The position numbers and the translations under genes are program-made. A DNA stretch of 40,205 bases from an uncultured Microbacterium sp. (GTDB lineage: Bacteria; Actinomycetota; Actinomycetes; Actinomycetales; Microbacteriaceae): assembly GCA_913774665.1 (NCBI GenBank), contig CAJYHN010000006.1, forward strand, positions 1 to 40,205, given 5' to 3'. Below, piece by piece: positions 22,059-31,390 of the stretch (position 1 is its first letter; each line of letters starts with the position of its first letter). Under the pieces are notes generated by a model. It saw only the letters and a program-made list of their open reading frames with translations, was not told the DNA's origin and did no database searches.

Positions 22059-22778
22059 TCAGGAAGCGGGACGGATGCCGCGGTGCAGCGCGACGATGCC
22101 GAAGGTGAGGTTGCGATAGGCCACGTCATCCCATCCGGCATCCCTCATCCATCCGGCGAGAGTGGGCTGGTCGGGCCAGTCGCGGATCGACTCGTTGAGG
22201 TAGTCGTACGCCTCGGCATTCGAGCTGACCGCCTTCGCGACGATCGGGAGGACCCGGTCGTTGTAGAAGCGGTAGAGACCGTTGAACGCGCGAGACGGCG
22301 GGTGCGAGAACTCGCACACCACGATGCGCCCGCCGGGGCGGGTCACACGGCGGAGCTCACGCAGGGCCCGACGCGGGTCGATGACGTTGCGCAGACCGAA
22401 CGACATCGTCACGGCGTCGAACTCGCCGTCGGCGAAGGGCAGGTCGGTGGCGTCGGCCTGCACGAACTCGAGGTTCGGCACGTCGCCGTGACGGCGGCGC
22501 CCCTCCTCGATCATGCCCCGCGAGAAGTCTGCAGCGACCACGTGGGCCCCGCTCGGAACGAACGCCATCGACGAGGTGCCGGTGCCGGCGGCGAGGTCGA
22601 GGATGCGCTCGCCGCGCTGCGGGGCGACCGCGCGAAGCGTCGCGACGCGCCAGAAGCGATCGTTGCCGAGGCTGAGCACGGAGTTCGTGCGGTCGTAGGC
22701 CGCGGCGACCTGGTCGAACATGCCGCTGACGCGCTTCGGGTCTTTGCCGAGATCGGCGCGGTTGGGGTCGCTGCTCAC
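22059..22778 (-). CDS. menG: Demethylmenaquinone methyltransferase
   Basis: 239 residues of the UbiE/MenG class I methyltransferases. [20 protein letters not shown] starts the fold, [13 protein letters not shown] binds S-adenosylmethionine, [17 protein letters not shown] is the characteristic UbiE/MenG motif, and [27 protein letters not shown] follows. It methylates demethylmenaquinone, the last step of menaquinone synthesis, probably at the membrane surface. The GTG at 22778 lies 6 nt after TAGACT, another leaderless arrangement. Order fprA, polyprenyl synthase, menG on the same strand, but each with its own -10. Confidence 0.93.
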   Translation of the reverse strand: MSSDPNRADLGKDPKRVSGMFDQVAAAYDRTNSVLSLGNDRFWRVATLRAVAPQRGERILDLAAGTGTSSMAFVPSGAHVVAADFSRGMIEEGRRRHGDVPNLEFVQADATDLPFADGEFDAVTMSFGLRNVIDPRRALRELRRVTRPGGRIVVCEFSHPPSRAFNGLYRFYNDRVLPIVAKAVSSNAEAYDYLNESIRDWPDQPTLAGWMRDAGWDDVAYRNLTFGIVALHRGIRPAS

Positions 22779-22787
22779 CCGTCGAGT

Positions 22788-23351
22788 CTAGGCGCGTGCC
22801 GCCGAAGGATCGTCGGGGGTTGCCATCGTCGCGAGACGTTCGAGCCAGGGGCCTGTCACCGCGTCCGAGAACGGTGCCTCCCGCGCGAGCACCCGCCGTT
22901 CGAGGTCGAGGGCCGTGGCCTCGAGGTGCGTGACGATCTCGGCCGGGTAGCCGTATTGCACGCGGTGCTCGTCCCACTCGTCGCGATCGTCGACCCAGGT
23001 TCCGCGCTCATCGGTGCGCCGCACGACGTCGAGGTCCATGTCGATGCCGCGGGGCACGCCGTCGTCGTGCCAGCGAACGTCCCACGCCAGGTCGATGTAC
23101 ACCGCGACGGGGTGCGGGTCGGCGTTGTGGGTGAACGCCCAGTCCCCCGTGGCCGGTACCAGCGTCACGTTGGGCTGTCGGCAGACGAACTCGGCGCCCG
23201 GCCTCGCGCTGCGCCACCCCACCTGCTGGCCGAACCACTCGCCCCACTCGTCGGATCCGAGGTAGACACTGTCCTGCACCCAGTGGGGAGAGCCGTCCCA
23301 CTTGCGCCACTCGAACATGAGGCGGGTGCCGGGGGCGGGTCGAGGATCCAT
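22788..23351 (-). CDS. DUF402 domain protein
   Basis: 187 residues of the DUF402 family (YgaC/FomD-like). The diagnostic run is present: AVYIDLAWDVRWHDD, IDMDLDVVRR, WVDDRDEWDEHRVQYGYPAE. Family members bind a divalent metal through the acidic positions of these segments, and some are nucleoside di/triphosphate or pyrophosphate phosphatases; the substrate here is unknown. ATG at 23351 with TAGACT 6 nt upstream. The stop overlaps the menG promoter region (10 nt from the menG start), so menG could also be read through from this gene. Confidence 0.85.
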   Translation of the reverse strand: MDPRPAPGTRLMFEWRKWDGSPHWVQDSVYLGSDEWGEWFGQQVGWRSARPGAEFVCRQPNVTLVPATGDWAFTHNADPHPVAVYIDLAWDVRWHDDGVPRGIDMDLDVVRRTDERGTWVDDRDEWDEHRVQYGYPAEIVTHLEATALDLERRVLAREAPFSDAVTGPWLERLATMATPDDPSAARA

Positions 23352-23357
23352 GTTCGG

Positions 23358-23449
23358 AGTCTAAAACGCGCTCGGCCACCCCCGTCTCCCTCGACGCCGA
23401 AGCATCCGGGGCGCCCGTCCCGCCGCGTCGCCGCCCGCGGGTCTACGCT
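23358..23449. promoter_or_regulatory. Divergent leaderless promoters of DUF402 gene and menF
   Basis: Minus strand: TAGACT (23358-23363) ends 6 nt before the DUF402 ATG. Plus strand: TACGCT (23444-23449) ends 7 nt before the menF GTG at 23457. Clear -35 boxes are not seen for either. Confidence 0.55.
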
Positions 23450-23456
23450 GAAAGAC

Positions 23457-24734
23457 GTGCTCGAACCCGCGGATGACGTCGTGCCGCGCCTGCGCGTGGT
23501 CACGCGCGAGCTGTCCCCGATGGACGATGTCCTCGCCTACACGACCCCCTACGACCCCCTGTTCTGGAGCCGCCGCGGAGAGTCCCTCGCGGCGTTCGGC
23601 GACCTGCTGACACTGCGGTACGCCGGGGAGCAGCCGGGCGACGCCACCGTCTCTGAGCGCTGGCGCGCGATCGCCGCCGCCGCCGAGATCGACGACCCCG
23701 TGCAGCTGCCGGGCACGGGCCTCGTGGCATTCGGGTCGTTCGTGTTCGATCCGCACTCCGAGCGCGAGAACGTCCTGCGCGTGCCCGGCATGATCGTCGG
23801 TCGCCATAGCGGCCGGGCGTGGGTCACCCGCATCGCCTTCGACGACACCCCCGACGGACCCGAACCCGAACTGCCGCCCCGCTCCCCCTTCGGTCCGCAC
23901 TGGTCCGCGACGCTCGGTCCCGGCCGGCAGACGGCGGAGAAGTATCAGGATGCCGTCCACCAGGCCATCGAGGCCATCGGGCGCCGCGAGGTGGGCAAGG
24001 TCGTCCTCGCCCGCGACATCACGGGTACCGTTCCCGCCGGGTCCGACCTGCGGCGCCTCGTCCGGTCCCTGCTCGAGGGCTACCCCGACTGCTGGGTCTT
24101 CGCGGTCGACGGCCTGATCGGCGCGAGCCCCGAGACCCTCGTAACCGTCTCGGGCGGAACGGTGACCGCGCGCGTCCTCGCCGGTACGGTCGCGCGCGGC
24201 GGGGATGCCGACGCCGATGTCGCGGCATCCATCGGCCTCACCCGGAGCACGAAAGACCAGGACGAACACCGGTTCGCCGTGCAGAGCGTGCTCAGGGCCC
24301 TCAGGCCCCACACCTCGGCACTCGCCGCGGCGGACGAGCCCTTCACTCTCAAGCTGCCGAACGTCTGGCACCTGGCCACCGACGTCGAGGGCGAGCTGAG
24401 CGAGGACGCGTCCTCGCTCGACCTGATCTCGGTCCTGCACCCGACGGCCGCGGTCGCGGGGACCCCCACCGCCGCGGCGATGGACGTCATCCGTCGCCTC
24501 GAGCCCTTCGACCGCGGGCGGTACGCGGGCGCGGTGGGATGGACGGCCGCCTCGGGCGACGGTGAGTGGGCCATCGCCCTGCGATGCGCGCAGATCGACC
24601 GCGCCGCCCCCTCGTCGCCGACCGCGCCGATCACCGCCTACGCGGGCGCGGGCATCGTCGCCGACAGCGTGCCGGAGTCCGAGCTGCTCGAGACGCGCGT
24701 CAAGTTCCGCCCGATCGTCGAGGCGCTGGCCTGA
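23457..24734 (+). CDS. menF: Isochorismate synthase
   Basis: 425 residues of the chorismate-binding family. The active-site general base lies in GRREVGKVVLARD; further markers are GASPETLVTV, RVLAGTVARG, DEHRFAVQSVL, SVLHPTAAVAGTP and the metal-binding end AGAGIVADSVPESELLETRVKF. It isomerises chorismate to isochorismate, the first committed step of menaquinone synthesis. A dedicated siderophore or salicylate role is less likely because the other men genes are near. The GTG at 23457 was chosen over a frame open since 22083, which overlaps menG and DUF402 on the other strand. It ends 1 bp from the convergent PPK2 stop. Confidence 0.92.
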   Translation: MLEPADDVVPRLRVVTRELSPMDDVLAYTTPYDPLFWSRRGESLAAFGDLLTLRYAGEQPGDATVSERWRAIAAAAEIDDPVQLPGTGLVAFGSFVFDPHSERENVLRVPGMIVGRHSGRAWVTRIAFDDTPDGPEPELPPRSPFGPHWSATLGPGRQTAEKYQDAVHQAIEAIGRREVGKVVLARDITGTVPAGSDLRRLVRSLLEGYPDCWVFAVDGLIGASPETLVTVSGGTVTARVLAGTVARGGDADADVAASIGLTRSTKDQDEHRFAVQSVLRALRPHTSALAAADEPFTLKLPNVWHLATDVEGELSEDASSLDLISVLHPTAAVAGTPTAAAMDVIRRLEPFDRGRYAGAVGWTAASGDGEWAIALRCAQIDRAAPSSPTAPITAYAGAGIVADSVPESELLETRVKFRPIVEALA

Positions 24735-24735
24735 C

Positions 24736-25593
24736 TCACGAGTTCGCGAGCCGGTCCTTCTCGACCTCGACGTCGTAGTCGGCCGCGGGCCACCGCGGAT
24801 CGATGTCCTCGAGCGCGTCGATGAGCAGCTGCTGCACGGCGAGGCGCGCGTACCACTTGCGGTCGGCCGGGACGACGTGCCACGGCGCGACGGGCGTCGA
24901 CGTGCGCTCGATCGCGACCTGGTACGCGTCCATGTAGGCGTCCCACAGCTCACGCTCGTCCACGTCGAAGGGGTTGTACTTCCAGTGCTTGTCGGGTCGT
25001 TCGAGCCGCTCACCGAGACGCTCCCGCTGCTCGTCCTTCGAGATGTGCAGCATGACCTTCACCACGCGGATGCCCATCTCGGCGGCCTGCGCCTCGAACG
25101 AGACGATCGCGCCGTAGCGGCGCTCGATCTCATCGTGCGGCGCGAGCTCGCGCACCCGACCGATGAGGACGTCCTCGTAGTGCGAGCGATCGAAGACGCC
25201 GAGGCGCCCCGCGTCGGGCAGACGCTTCTCGATGCGCCAGAGGAAGTCGTGCTCGAGCTCCTCGGCGGTGGGCTTTTTGAACGAGGCGAGTTCGACGCCC
25301 TGGGGGTCGACGGCACCCACGACGTGCCGGACGATCCCGCCCTTGCCCGCGGTGTCCATCGCCTGCAGCACGAGCAGCACCGAGCCCGTGGCCGTGCCCG
25401 CGACGCTCTGCGCGAAGAGGCGCTCCTGCAGCCCCTCCAGCGGCTCACGTCCTGCCTCGAGGTCGGCGCGACCGTCGGCCTTGTCGCCGTCGTAGCCGGG
25501 CGTGGATCGCGGATCGATGTCGGCGAGGCGGAATCCGGGCTCCACGCGCAGGGCGTCGGCGGCGGGCGTGGACCATCTGCTGCTCGTGCTCAT
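24736..25593 (-). CDS. ppk2: Polyphosphate kinase 2 family phosphotransferase
   Basis: 285 residues from ATG at 25593. Walker A AMDTAGKGG is at 78-86 and Walker B/lid FDRSHYEDVLIGRV at about 134-147; KPTAEELEHDFLWR and DKHWKYNPFDVDERELWDAY complete the class-defining segments. PPK2 enzymes move phosphate between polyphosphate and nucleotides (NMP, NDP or both); a one-domain enzyme of this length is usual. An ATG seven codons upstream (25614) is possible, but CACGAT lies 6 nt before 25593, the spacing seen for other leaderless genes here. It is convergent with menF. Confidence 0.9.
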   Translation of the reverse strand: MSTSSRWSTPAADALRVEPGFRLADIDPRSTPGYDGDKADGRADLEAGREPLEGLQERLFAQSVAGTATGSVLLVLQAMDTAGKGGIVRHVVGAVDPQGVELASFKKPTAEELEHDFLWRIEKRLPDAGRLGVFDRSHYEDVLIGRVRELAPHDEIERRYGAIVSFEAQAAEMGIRVVKVMLHISKDEQRERLGERLERPDKHWKYNPFDVDERELWDAYMDAYQVAIERTSTPVAPWHVVPADRKWYARLAVQQLLIDALEDIDPRWPAADYDVEVEKDRLANS

Positions 25594-25674
25594 CCCGACA
25601 TCGTGCCGCGGCATCCGGAATCTGCGCCACCCGTTGACGACGATGCCGAGGCATCGGAAGCGGATGCCACTCGG

Positions 25675-27447
25675 TCAGCGCGCGAGCGGTACTTCGATCA
25701 GCTGCCGACCGCCGGTGGGCGCGGTGAGCACCTGGTCGAGCGCGACGCGCGTGGTGCACCGGTGGTACTCCCACCCGAACGCGAGAGCGAGCTGCTCGAG
25801 TCGGGCCGTCTGCGGGGTGTACTGCACGCGAGACATCGCGTCGTCGCCGGCGACTGTGGCGACCTCGAGGCCGTCGAAGATCGTGCCCCCGCCGTCGTTT
25901 CCGACGACGACCTGCAGGCGGGGCTCGATCTCGCCGGGGGGAAGGAGCAACGCCCCCATGTCATGCAGGAACGCCAGATCGCCGAGCAGCAGACGCGTCA
26001 CACCGGGGCGTTCGTCGACCTGGCTCGCCAGCGCGACGCCCGTGGCCGTGGCGATCGTGCCGTCGATGCCCGCGAGCCCGCGGTTCGAGTGCACGGCCAC
26101 CTTCTTGCCGCTCAGCAGTTCGTCGGCGACGCGCACGATGCGCGAGGACCCGAAGACGAGTCGGTCGTGGGGCCAGCTCGCGCGCCACAGGGCATCGACC
26201 AGGGCGGCGCGATCCAGGGGTGCGCGCATGACCTCGACCTCGGCGTTGATCGCCCCGAGTCGCTCGTGCGGCACGGCGGAGGCGAGCCCGTCCGCGTCGG
26301 GGGCCGGGGGCGAGAGGTCGACGGCGGCGGCGCGCGAGGCGCGCATCCAGTCCCCGAGCCACGCGCGATCGTTCTCTCCCGGCCCGACTCGCACCGCGTC
26401 GACCGCCAGCGTCGAGCCGTTCAGGTTCACGGGCTCGCCCGGTCCGCGCACGGCGAAAACCTCGACGTCGTCGCGCATGAGCAGGCGGGTGACCTCGCGG
26501 CTGAGCGTCGGGCGGCCGAACACGACGACGCGCTCGATACGGCCGCCGAGCTCGGGGGCGCTCAGCAGGGCGCGGTAGCCGTGCACGATCTGGCGGCCGA
26601 AGCGCGCACCGCTGACGATCTCGGCCACCAGGGGGAAGCCGCCGTCGTGGGCGAACTGCTCCGCCGCATCCCCGGCGTCCGCGCCCGCGACCACGACCGT
26701 CCGCGGACCGGGCTCGACCACGTGTGCCGCCTCGGTGACAGGTGCCACGTCGGCCTCGCCGATGCCCCCGCCGCCCTGGTAGAGCGCCCCGGAGCCGTCG
26801 CTGTTGTCGTCGGCGGGAACGGCACGGGATGCCGCCCGCTCCGCGAGCCACGCCGGTGCGGCACCGGCGAGCGGCTCTCGGAACGGAACGTTCAGGTGCA
26901 CGGGTCCGGCCGCGCGGGCACCCTCACCGAGGGCGGCCGCGAGCGCTGCGGCGGCCATCGCGTCGAGCTCGGCGGTCTGTTCGCCGGTGGCGTCGTCGTC
27001 GGTCGCCTCGGGCACCGCGAGGTCGGCTTCGAGCCGGACGGCGGACCGGAACAGCCCCGGCTGCCGGGTCGTCTGGTTGGCGCCCACCCCGCGCAGTTCC
27101 GGAGGGCGATCGGCGGTGAGAAGGAGAAGGGGAACGCCCGCGTGATGCGCCTCGAGCGCGGCCGGCACGAGGTTCGCGACGGCGGTGCCCGACGTGCAGA
27201 CGACAGCCGCCGGCATCCCGGTCTCGCGTCCGATCCCGAGGGCCGTGAAGCCCGCGACGCGCTCGTCGATGCGCACGTGCAGATGGATGAGCCCCTCCCG
27301 TTCGAGCTCGGCGGCGACGAGCGCCAGCGCCTGGGAGCGCGATCCCGGGCTCACGACGATGTGCCGCACGCCGCGGGAGACGAGCCCGGCAAGCAGGGCC
27401 GCGGCCGCGTCGGTGGCGGGCGCGGCGAGACGCGCGATGTCGACCAC
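25675..27447 (-). CDS. menD: SEPHCHC synthase
   Basis: 590 residues of the thiamin-diphosphate enzyme MenD (2-succinyl-5-enolpyruvyl-6-hydroxy-3-cyclohexene-1-carboxylate synthase). HIVVSPGSRSQALALVAAE and the catalytic glutamate in RIDERVAGFTALG lie near the start, LLTADRPPELRGVGANQTTRQ follows, and the ThDP/Mg motif is LLGDLAFLHDMGALL near residue 490. It joins isochorismate and 2-oxoglutarate. The GTG at 27447 is 3 nt after the PLDc_N stop with no clear Shine-Dalgarno, so translation is probably coupled. Confidence 0.95.
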   Translation of the reverse strand: MVDIARLAAPATDAAAALLAGLVSRGVRHIVVSPGSRSQALALVAAELEREGLIHLHVRIDERVAGFTALGIGRETGMPAAVVCTSGTAVANLVPAALEAHHAGVPLLLLTADRPPELRGVGANQTTRQPGLFRSAVRLEADLAVPEATDDDATGEQTAELDAMAAAALAAALGEGARAAGPVHLNVPFREPLAGAAPAWLAERAASRAVPADDNSDGSGALYQGGGGIGEADVAPVTEAAHVVEPGPRTVVVAGADAGDAAEQFAHDGGFPLVAEIVSGARFGRQIVHGYRALLSAPELGGRIERVVVFGRPTLSREVTRLLMRDDVEVFAVRGPGEPVNLNGSTLAVDAVRVGPGENDRAWLGDWMRASRAAAVDLSPPAPDADGLASAVPHERLGAINAEVEVMRAPLDRAALVDALWRASWPHDRLVFGSSRIVRVADELLSGKKVAVHSNRGLAGIDGTIATATGVALASQVDERPGVTRLLLGDLAFLHDMGALLLPPGEIEPRLQVVVGNDGGGTIFDGLEVATVAGDDAMSRVQYTPQTARLEQLALAFGWEYHRCTTRVALDQVLTAPTGGRQLIEVPLAR

Positions 27448-27450
27448 GGG

Positions 27451-27867
27451 TCAGCCGACGGCGCCGCGCTGGCCGCGGGTGTCGTCGTCGCCCTTGCCCG
27501 GGGTGTCGTCCGGATCGGTCGTCTTCCGAGGAGGCTGGGGATCTTCGGCCTCGGAGTCGAGCTGCGCCAACTCTTCTTCAAGGCGGCGGATCCGCTCGTC
27601 CTGGTCGGCGCGCGCGGACGCGGTCATGCGGCCGAGGAACTCGGGGTCGTCGTCGGGAGCTCGTCGAACGACCGTCTGCGCGGCGCGCCCCCGACCGATG
27701 GCGAACCACAGGATGCCGCCGAGCACGGGCAGGAGGATCACGATCGCCATCCACGCGGGCTTGCTGACGCCGCGGTGGCGAGAGGGGCTCTGCACAGCGC
27801 AGTCCACGATCGTGTAGACCCAGAAGACGGTCGCCACGAGCGCCAGGATGAGAAGCAACCGTGCCAT
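27451..27867 (-). CDS. PLDc_N-domain membrane protein
   Basis: 138 residues. Two hydrophobic helices (LLLILALVATVFWVYTIVD and AWMAIVILLPVLGGILWFAI) enclose the PLDc_N signature DCAVQSPSRHRGVSKPAWM, and a charged, disordered tail contains a short coiled coil (RADQDERIRRLEEELAQLD). The domain is named from phospholipase-D-like proteins but has no catalytic HKD motif; function is unknown. ATG at 27867 with TAGAAT 6 nt upstream. It leads into menD as one transcript. Confidence 0.85.
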   Translation of the reverse strand: MARLLLILALVATVFWVYTIVDCAVQSPSRHRGVSKPAWMAIVILLPVLGGILWFAIGRGRAAQTVVRRAPDDDPEFLGRMTASARADQDERIRRLEEELAQLDSEAEDPQPPRKTTDPDDTPGKGDDDTRGQRGAVG

Positions 27868-27873
27868 GACCCG

Positions 27874-27970
27874 ATTCTACGTGCGTCGGCTGGACAGCGG
27901 CCCGGAGTGGGCGGACGGTCTTCCGCCGTCGAACGACCCGGATCGGGGCCGCGGATGCCCGCCGTAGACT
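27874..27970. promoter_or_regulatory. Divergent leaderless promoters of PLDc_N gene and DUF4229 gene
   Basis: Minus strand TAGAAT (27874-27879) ends 6 nt before the ATG at 27867; plus strand TAGACT (27965-27970) ends 6 nt before the ATG at 27977. The shared 109-bp region is otherwise featureless. Confidence 0.6.
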
Positions 27971-27976
27971 GGGGGC

Positions 27977-28303
27977 ATGCGTGCACGTTCGGCCCTCGTC
28001 TATACGGTGCTGCGTCTGCTCGCCTTCCTCGTGCCCCTCGGCATCCTGCTGCTGTTCCCGGTTTTCCAGGAGCTGCCGTGGCTCGCGGCGATCTTCGCCG
28101 CCCTCATCGGGCTGAGCCTGTCGACGCTGTTCCTTCGCCGCCCGCTCGACAAGGTCACCGGCGGCCTCGCCGAGCGTCGAGCGCAGCGCGCGATGACCGG
28201 CCGCCGGACGGGCGCCGAGACCGACGCCGACGCCGAGGACGCGGTGGTCGATGCCCAGCGCACCGACGGTCCGGACGCGGCGCCTGAGGCTCCGCGCGCC
28301 TGA
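27977..28303 (+). CDS. DUF4229 membrane protein
   Basis: 108 residues of the actinobacterial DUF4229 family: YTVLRLLAFLVPLGILLL and WLAAIFAALIGLSLSTLFL are two membrane helices, followed by LRRPLDKVTGGLAERRAQRA, the conserved juxtamembrane part, and an acidic Ala/Asp-rich tail. Function unknown; the gene is often near men genes in actinobacteria. It is leaderless by the TAGACT-N6-ATG arrangement. Confidence 0.85.
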   Translation: MRARSALVYTVLRLLAFLVPLGILLLFPVFQELPWLAAIFAALIGLSLSTLFLRRPLDKVTGGLAERRAQRAMTGRRTGAETDADAEDAVVDAQRTDGPDAAPEAPRA

Positions 28304-28327
28304 GTCCGAGCGCCGATCGCGCGCGGG

Positions 28328-29299
28328 TCAGACCGCGAACGCGCCGAAGAGGACCGCGCCGTACGCCACCGAGGTGAAGCTCGTCACCTGTAGCGCGGTG
28401 ATCAGCTCGCGGGGGGCGCGGTAGGTCCACACGATGAGGATCGCGGCGAGCCCCCCGAGCAGCGGGATCCCCTCGAGCCAGGCCACGGGGTAGACCAGGG
28501 CGAGGAACGCGGCGATGCCGAAGGGCGCGAGCACGAAGACCGTGAACAGCACCTGGGTCGCGCGACGACCGATGAGAACCGAGAGGGTGCGCTTTCCCGC
28601 GAGGCGGTCCTGATCGATGTCGCGCAGATTGTTCGCCAGGAGCACCGCGCAGGCGAGGAGCCCCGCGGCGACCGCTCCGAACCACGCCTCCTGGGGAAGG
28701 GACAGCACCTGCAGCCAGGTCGTGCCGAGGGTGGCGACCAGACCGAAGAAGACGAAGACGAAGATCTCGCCCATCGCGTTGTAGCCGTAGGGACGCTTTC
28801 CGCCGGTGTAGAACCAGGCCGCGACGATGCACAGGGCGCCGACGAGGAGAAGCCACCACTGCCCCGTCCGGATCACCAGGACGAGCCCGATCACCGCGGC
28901 GAGCGCGAAGAACGACAGCGCGACGATCAGCACGGTCCGCGGCTTCGCCTTCTTCCCGCCGGTGAGCCGACCCGGCCCGACGCGCACGTCATCGGTGCCG
29001 CGGATGCCGTCGGAGTAGTCGTTGGCGTAGTTGACGCCGATCTGCAGCGCGAAGGCGACGGCGAGGCAGGCGAGGGCGATCACCCCGTGCAGCTGGTCGT
29101 CCACCAGGGTCGCGGCTCCCGTGCCGATGAGCACGGGGGTGATGGCGAGCGGCAACGTGCGCAGGCGCGCCGCGGCGATCCAGTCCCGCGCGGTGGCGGG
29201 CGTGACCGCCTGCGGGGCACCGCTCTTCGCCTTCTGCGGGTTGCCGCCCGGATGACGCTTCTTGGCGGTGTTCGGACGCTTGCGAGACTGTGCTGCCAC
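28328..29299 (-). CDS. menA: 1,4-dihydroxy-2-naphthoate polyprenyltransferase
   Basis: 323 residues of the UbiA superfamily with about eight to nine membrane helices. The first Asp-rich motif lies in NYANDYSDGIRGTDD and the second in NNLRDIDQDRLAGKRTL; both bind the Mg-diphosphate of the prenyl donor. It attaches the polyprenyl chain to DHNA and removes the carboxylate, making demethylmenaquinone for MenG. A basic cytoplasmic N-terminus of 35 residues precedes the first helix. GTG at 29299; a TAGACT lies 8 nt upstream inside the end of the menE intergenic space, so it can be transcribed alone or with menB-menE. Confidence 0.93.
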   Translation of the reverse strand: MAAQSRKRPNTAKKRHPGGNPQKAKSGAPQAVTPATARDWIAAARLRTLPLAITPVLIGTGAATLVDDQLHGVIALACLAVAFALQIGVNYANDYSDGIRGTDDVRVGPGRLTGGKKAKPRTVLIVALSFFALAAVIGLVLVIRTGQWWLLLVGALCIVAAWFYTGGKRPYGYNAMGEIFVFVFFGLVATLGTTWLQVLSLPQEAWFGAVAAGLLACAVLLANNLRDIDQDRLAGKRTLSVLIGRRATQVLFTVFVLAPFGIAAFLALVYPVAWLEGIPLLGGLAAILIVWTYRAPRELITALQVTSFTSVAYGAVLFGAFAV

Positions 29300-29310
29300 G
29301 AGGGCTCAGT

Positions 29311-30471
29311 CTAATCCCGCGGGTCCGGCGAGCCCTCGCCGAGGAGTCGACGCAGCATCGCACGATCGGGTTTGCCCGTGCGCAGGGTGGGCATCTCCGG
29401 GATCGCGATCACGCGGGCCGGTCGCGCCGGGGCCCCGAGGGACGCGCCGACGACCTCGCGCACCGCGGCGAGCACTTCGTGCTCCCGGGACGGTTCGATC
29501 CCGGGCACCACCACGGCGGATCCCTGGCCCCAGTCCGCATCCGGGATTGGCACGACGACGGCGGATTCCAACCCCGGGATGCCGCGCACGGCCGCTTCGA
29601 CCCGGTCGAGCGAGACGTTCACCCCTCCGGAGACGATGACGTTGTCGAGTCGACCGGTGACGTTCAGCACCCCGCCGAGGATCTCTCCCCCGTCGCCCGT
29701 GCGGTACCACCGCGTGCCGAGAGCGTCGGTGAGGAAGACGGATGCCGTGCGCTCGGGGTCGCCGAGGTAGCCCTCGGCGAGCGTCGGTCCCGACAGCCGC
29801 ACCTCGCCGTCGACGATCGCGACGCCCACGCCGTCGAGCGGGACGCCGTCGTAGACGCACCCTCCGCTGGTCTCGCTCGATCCGTAGGTGCGGACGATCC
29901 GCGCTCCCGCCGCTTCCGCACGCTCCCGCACCGCCGGCGCCAGAGCCTGACCCCCGATCAGGATGGCCTCGAACGAACGCAGGGCCTGCGCCACGGTGGT
30001 GTCGTGCTCGGCGGCATCCAGAAGTCTCTGCAGCTGCGCGGGGACGAGCGAGGTGTAGCTCGGGACGCGGGCACCGTCGACGTGCGACGCCATACCGAGG
30101 GCCGCTGCGGCGAACGGCTCGGCCCGGAACGGACCCGCGACCACGGCGGGCTCTCGATCGGCCAGGAGTGCCCGCACGATCACCTGCACCCCGGCGACGT
30201 ACGTGGCGGGGACCGCGAGCAGCCACGCGCCCTCGCCGATGCGCGCCGCGGTGGCGTACGCACTCGCGATGAGGGCGTTGCGGCTGATCACGACCGACTT
30301 GGGCACGCCTGTCGACCCCGAGGTCGTGACCACCGCCGCCGTCCCCGGGGAGACCTCACCGGCGAGGTCCGAGCCGCCGAGCGCCACGGCGGGACCGGCG
30401 CCGAGGATGGCCGCCCTCAACGCGCGCAGCACGTCGCGCGGATCGTCGGATGCCGCCGGCTCGAGTCTCAC
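29311..30471 (-). CDS. menE: o-Succinylbenzoate-CoA ligase
   Basis: 386 residues, a short ANL-family ligase. P-loop VVTTSGSTGVPKSV, aromatic motif RTYGSSETSGG, hinge TGRLDNVIVSGGVNV and end motif TLRTGKPDRAML are all present. It activates o-succinylbenzoate to its CoA ester for MenB. Compared with larger homologues the N-terminal domain is short. I chose GTG at 30471 because GGAAG lies upstream and it is 16 nt behind menB; the frame is open to 30594 but would overlap menB. Order menB-menE-menA in one leftward operon supports the assignment over a general acyl-CoA ligase. Confidence 0.9.
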   Translation of the reverse strand: MRLEPAASDDPRDVLRALRAAILGAGPAVALGGSDLAGEVSPGTAAVVTTSGSTGVPKSVVISRNALIASAYATAARIGEGAWLLAVPATYVAGVQVIVRALLADREPAVVAGPFRAEPFAAAALGMASHVDGARVPSYTSLVPAQLQRLLDAAEHDTTVAQALRSFEAILIGGQALAPAVRERAEAAGARIVRTYGSSETSGGCVYDGVPLDGVGVAIVDGEVRLSGPTLAEGYLGDPERTASVFLTDALGTRWYRTGDGGEILGGVLNVTGRLDNVIVSGGVNVSLDRVEAAVRGIPGLESAVVVPIPDADWGQGSAVVVPGIEPSREHEVLAAVREVVGASLGAPARPARVIAIPEMPTLRTGKPDRAMLRRLLGEGSPDPRD

Positions 30472-30487
30472 GAGGAGCTTCCGGCGA

Positions 30488-31390
30488 TCAGTAGTGCCAC
30501 GGCACGTCGGACCAATCGGGGTCGCGCTTCTCGAGGAACGAGTCGCGTCCCTCCGCCGCTTCGTCGGTACCGTAGGCGAGGCGCGTCGCCTCACCGGCGA
30601 ACAGCTGCTGGCCGACGAGACCGTCGTCGACGGCGTTGAAGGCGTACTTGAGCATGCGGATCGCGGTGGGCGACTTCGTCAGAATCGTGCGCGCCATCGC
30701 CAGGGCCTCGCGCTCGAGCTCGGCGTGCGGCACGACGCGGTTGACCGCGCCCATCTCGTACGCGCGCTCGGCGGAGTACTCCTCGGCCAGGAAGAAGATC
30801 TCGCGCGCGAACTTCTGGCCGATCTGACGCGCGAAGTACGCGGAGCCGTACCCGGCGTCGAACGAGCCGACGTCGGCATCCGTCTGCTTGAAACGACCGT
30901 GCTCGGCACTCGCGATCGACAGGTCGCACACGACATTGAGCGAGTGTCCGCCGCCCGCCGCCCAGCCGGGGACGACGGCGATGACGACCTTCGGCATGAA
31001 GCGGATGAGCCGCTGCACCTCGAGGATGTGCAGGCGACCCGCGCGACCGGGGTCGTGCACGGTCGTCTCGTCTTCGGAGTACTTGTAGCCGTCGCGCCCG
31101 CGGATGCGCTGGTCGCCACCGGAGCAGAACGCCCAGCCTCCGTCCTTGGGACTCGGGCCGTTGCCGGTGAGCAGGACGACGCCGATGCGGTGATCCTGCC
31201 GTGCGATGTCGAGGGCGCGGTACAGCTCGTCGACCGTGTGCGGGCGGAACGCGTTGCGCACCTCGGGACGATCGAAGGCGATACGCGCGACCCGACCGTC
31301 GTGCGTGACGTGGGCGGTGATGTCGGTGTAGTCCTCGGCGCCGGGCGCCGGGGTCCATTCCGCGGGGTCGAAGAGCTCGGAGACGGTCAC
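30488..31390 (-). CDS. menB: 1,4-dihydroxy-2-naphthoyl-CoA synthase
   Basis: 300 residues of the crotonase superfamily. Oxyanion-hole segments WAFCSGGDQRIRGRDGYKY and PGWAAGGGHSLNVVCDLSIAS, and the MenB-specific catalytic segment VGSFDAGYGSAYFARQIG, are clear; the C-terminus EKRDPDWSDVPWHY is typical of MenB. It closes the second ring of the naphthoquinone from o-succinylbenzoyl-CoA. GTG at 31390 with TAGGCT 6 nt upstream (31397-31402), so the operon menB-menE-menA starts with a leaderless mRNA. Confidence 0.95.
   Translation of the reverse strand: MTVSELFDPAEWTPAPGAEDYTDITAHVTHDGRVARIAFDRPEVRNAFRPHTVDELYRALDIARQDHRIGVVLLTGNGPSPKDGGWAFCSGGDQRIRGRDGYKYSEDETTVHDPGRAGRLHILEVQRLIRFMPKVVIAVVPGWAAGGGHSLNVVCDLSIASAEHGRFKQTDADVGSFDAGYGSAYFARQIGQKFAREIFFLAEEYSAERAYEMGAVNRVVPHAELEREALAMARTILTKSPTAIRMLKYAFNAVDDGLVGQQLFAGEATRLAYGTDEAAEGRDSFLEKRDPDWSDVPWHY

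Noticed and set aside
24562-28287. A 1241-codon open frame on the plus strand
   Set aside because: It runs antisense to PPK2, menD and the PLDc_N gene, which have full family motifs. Long antisense frames are expected at this GC content.
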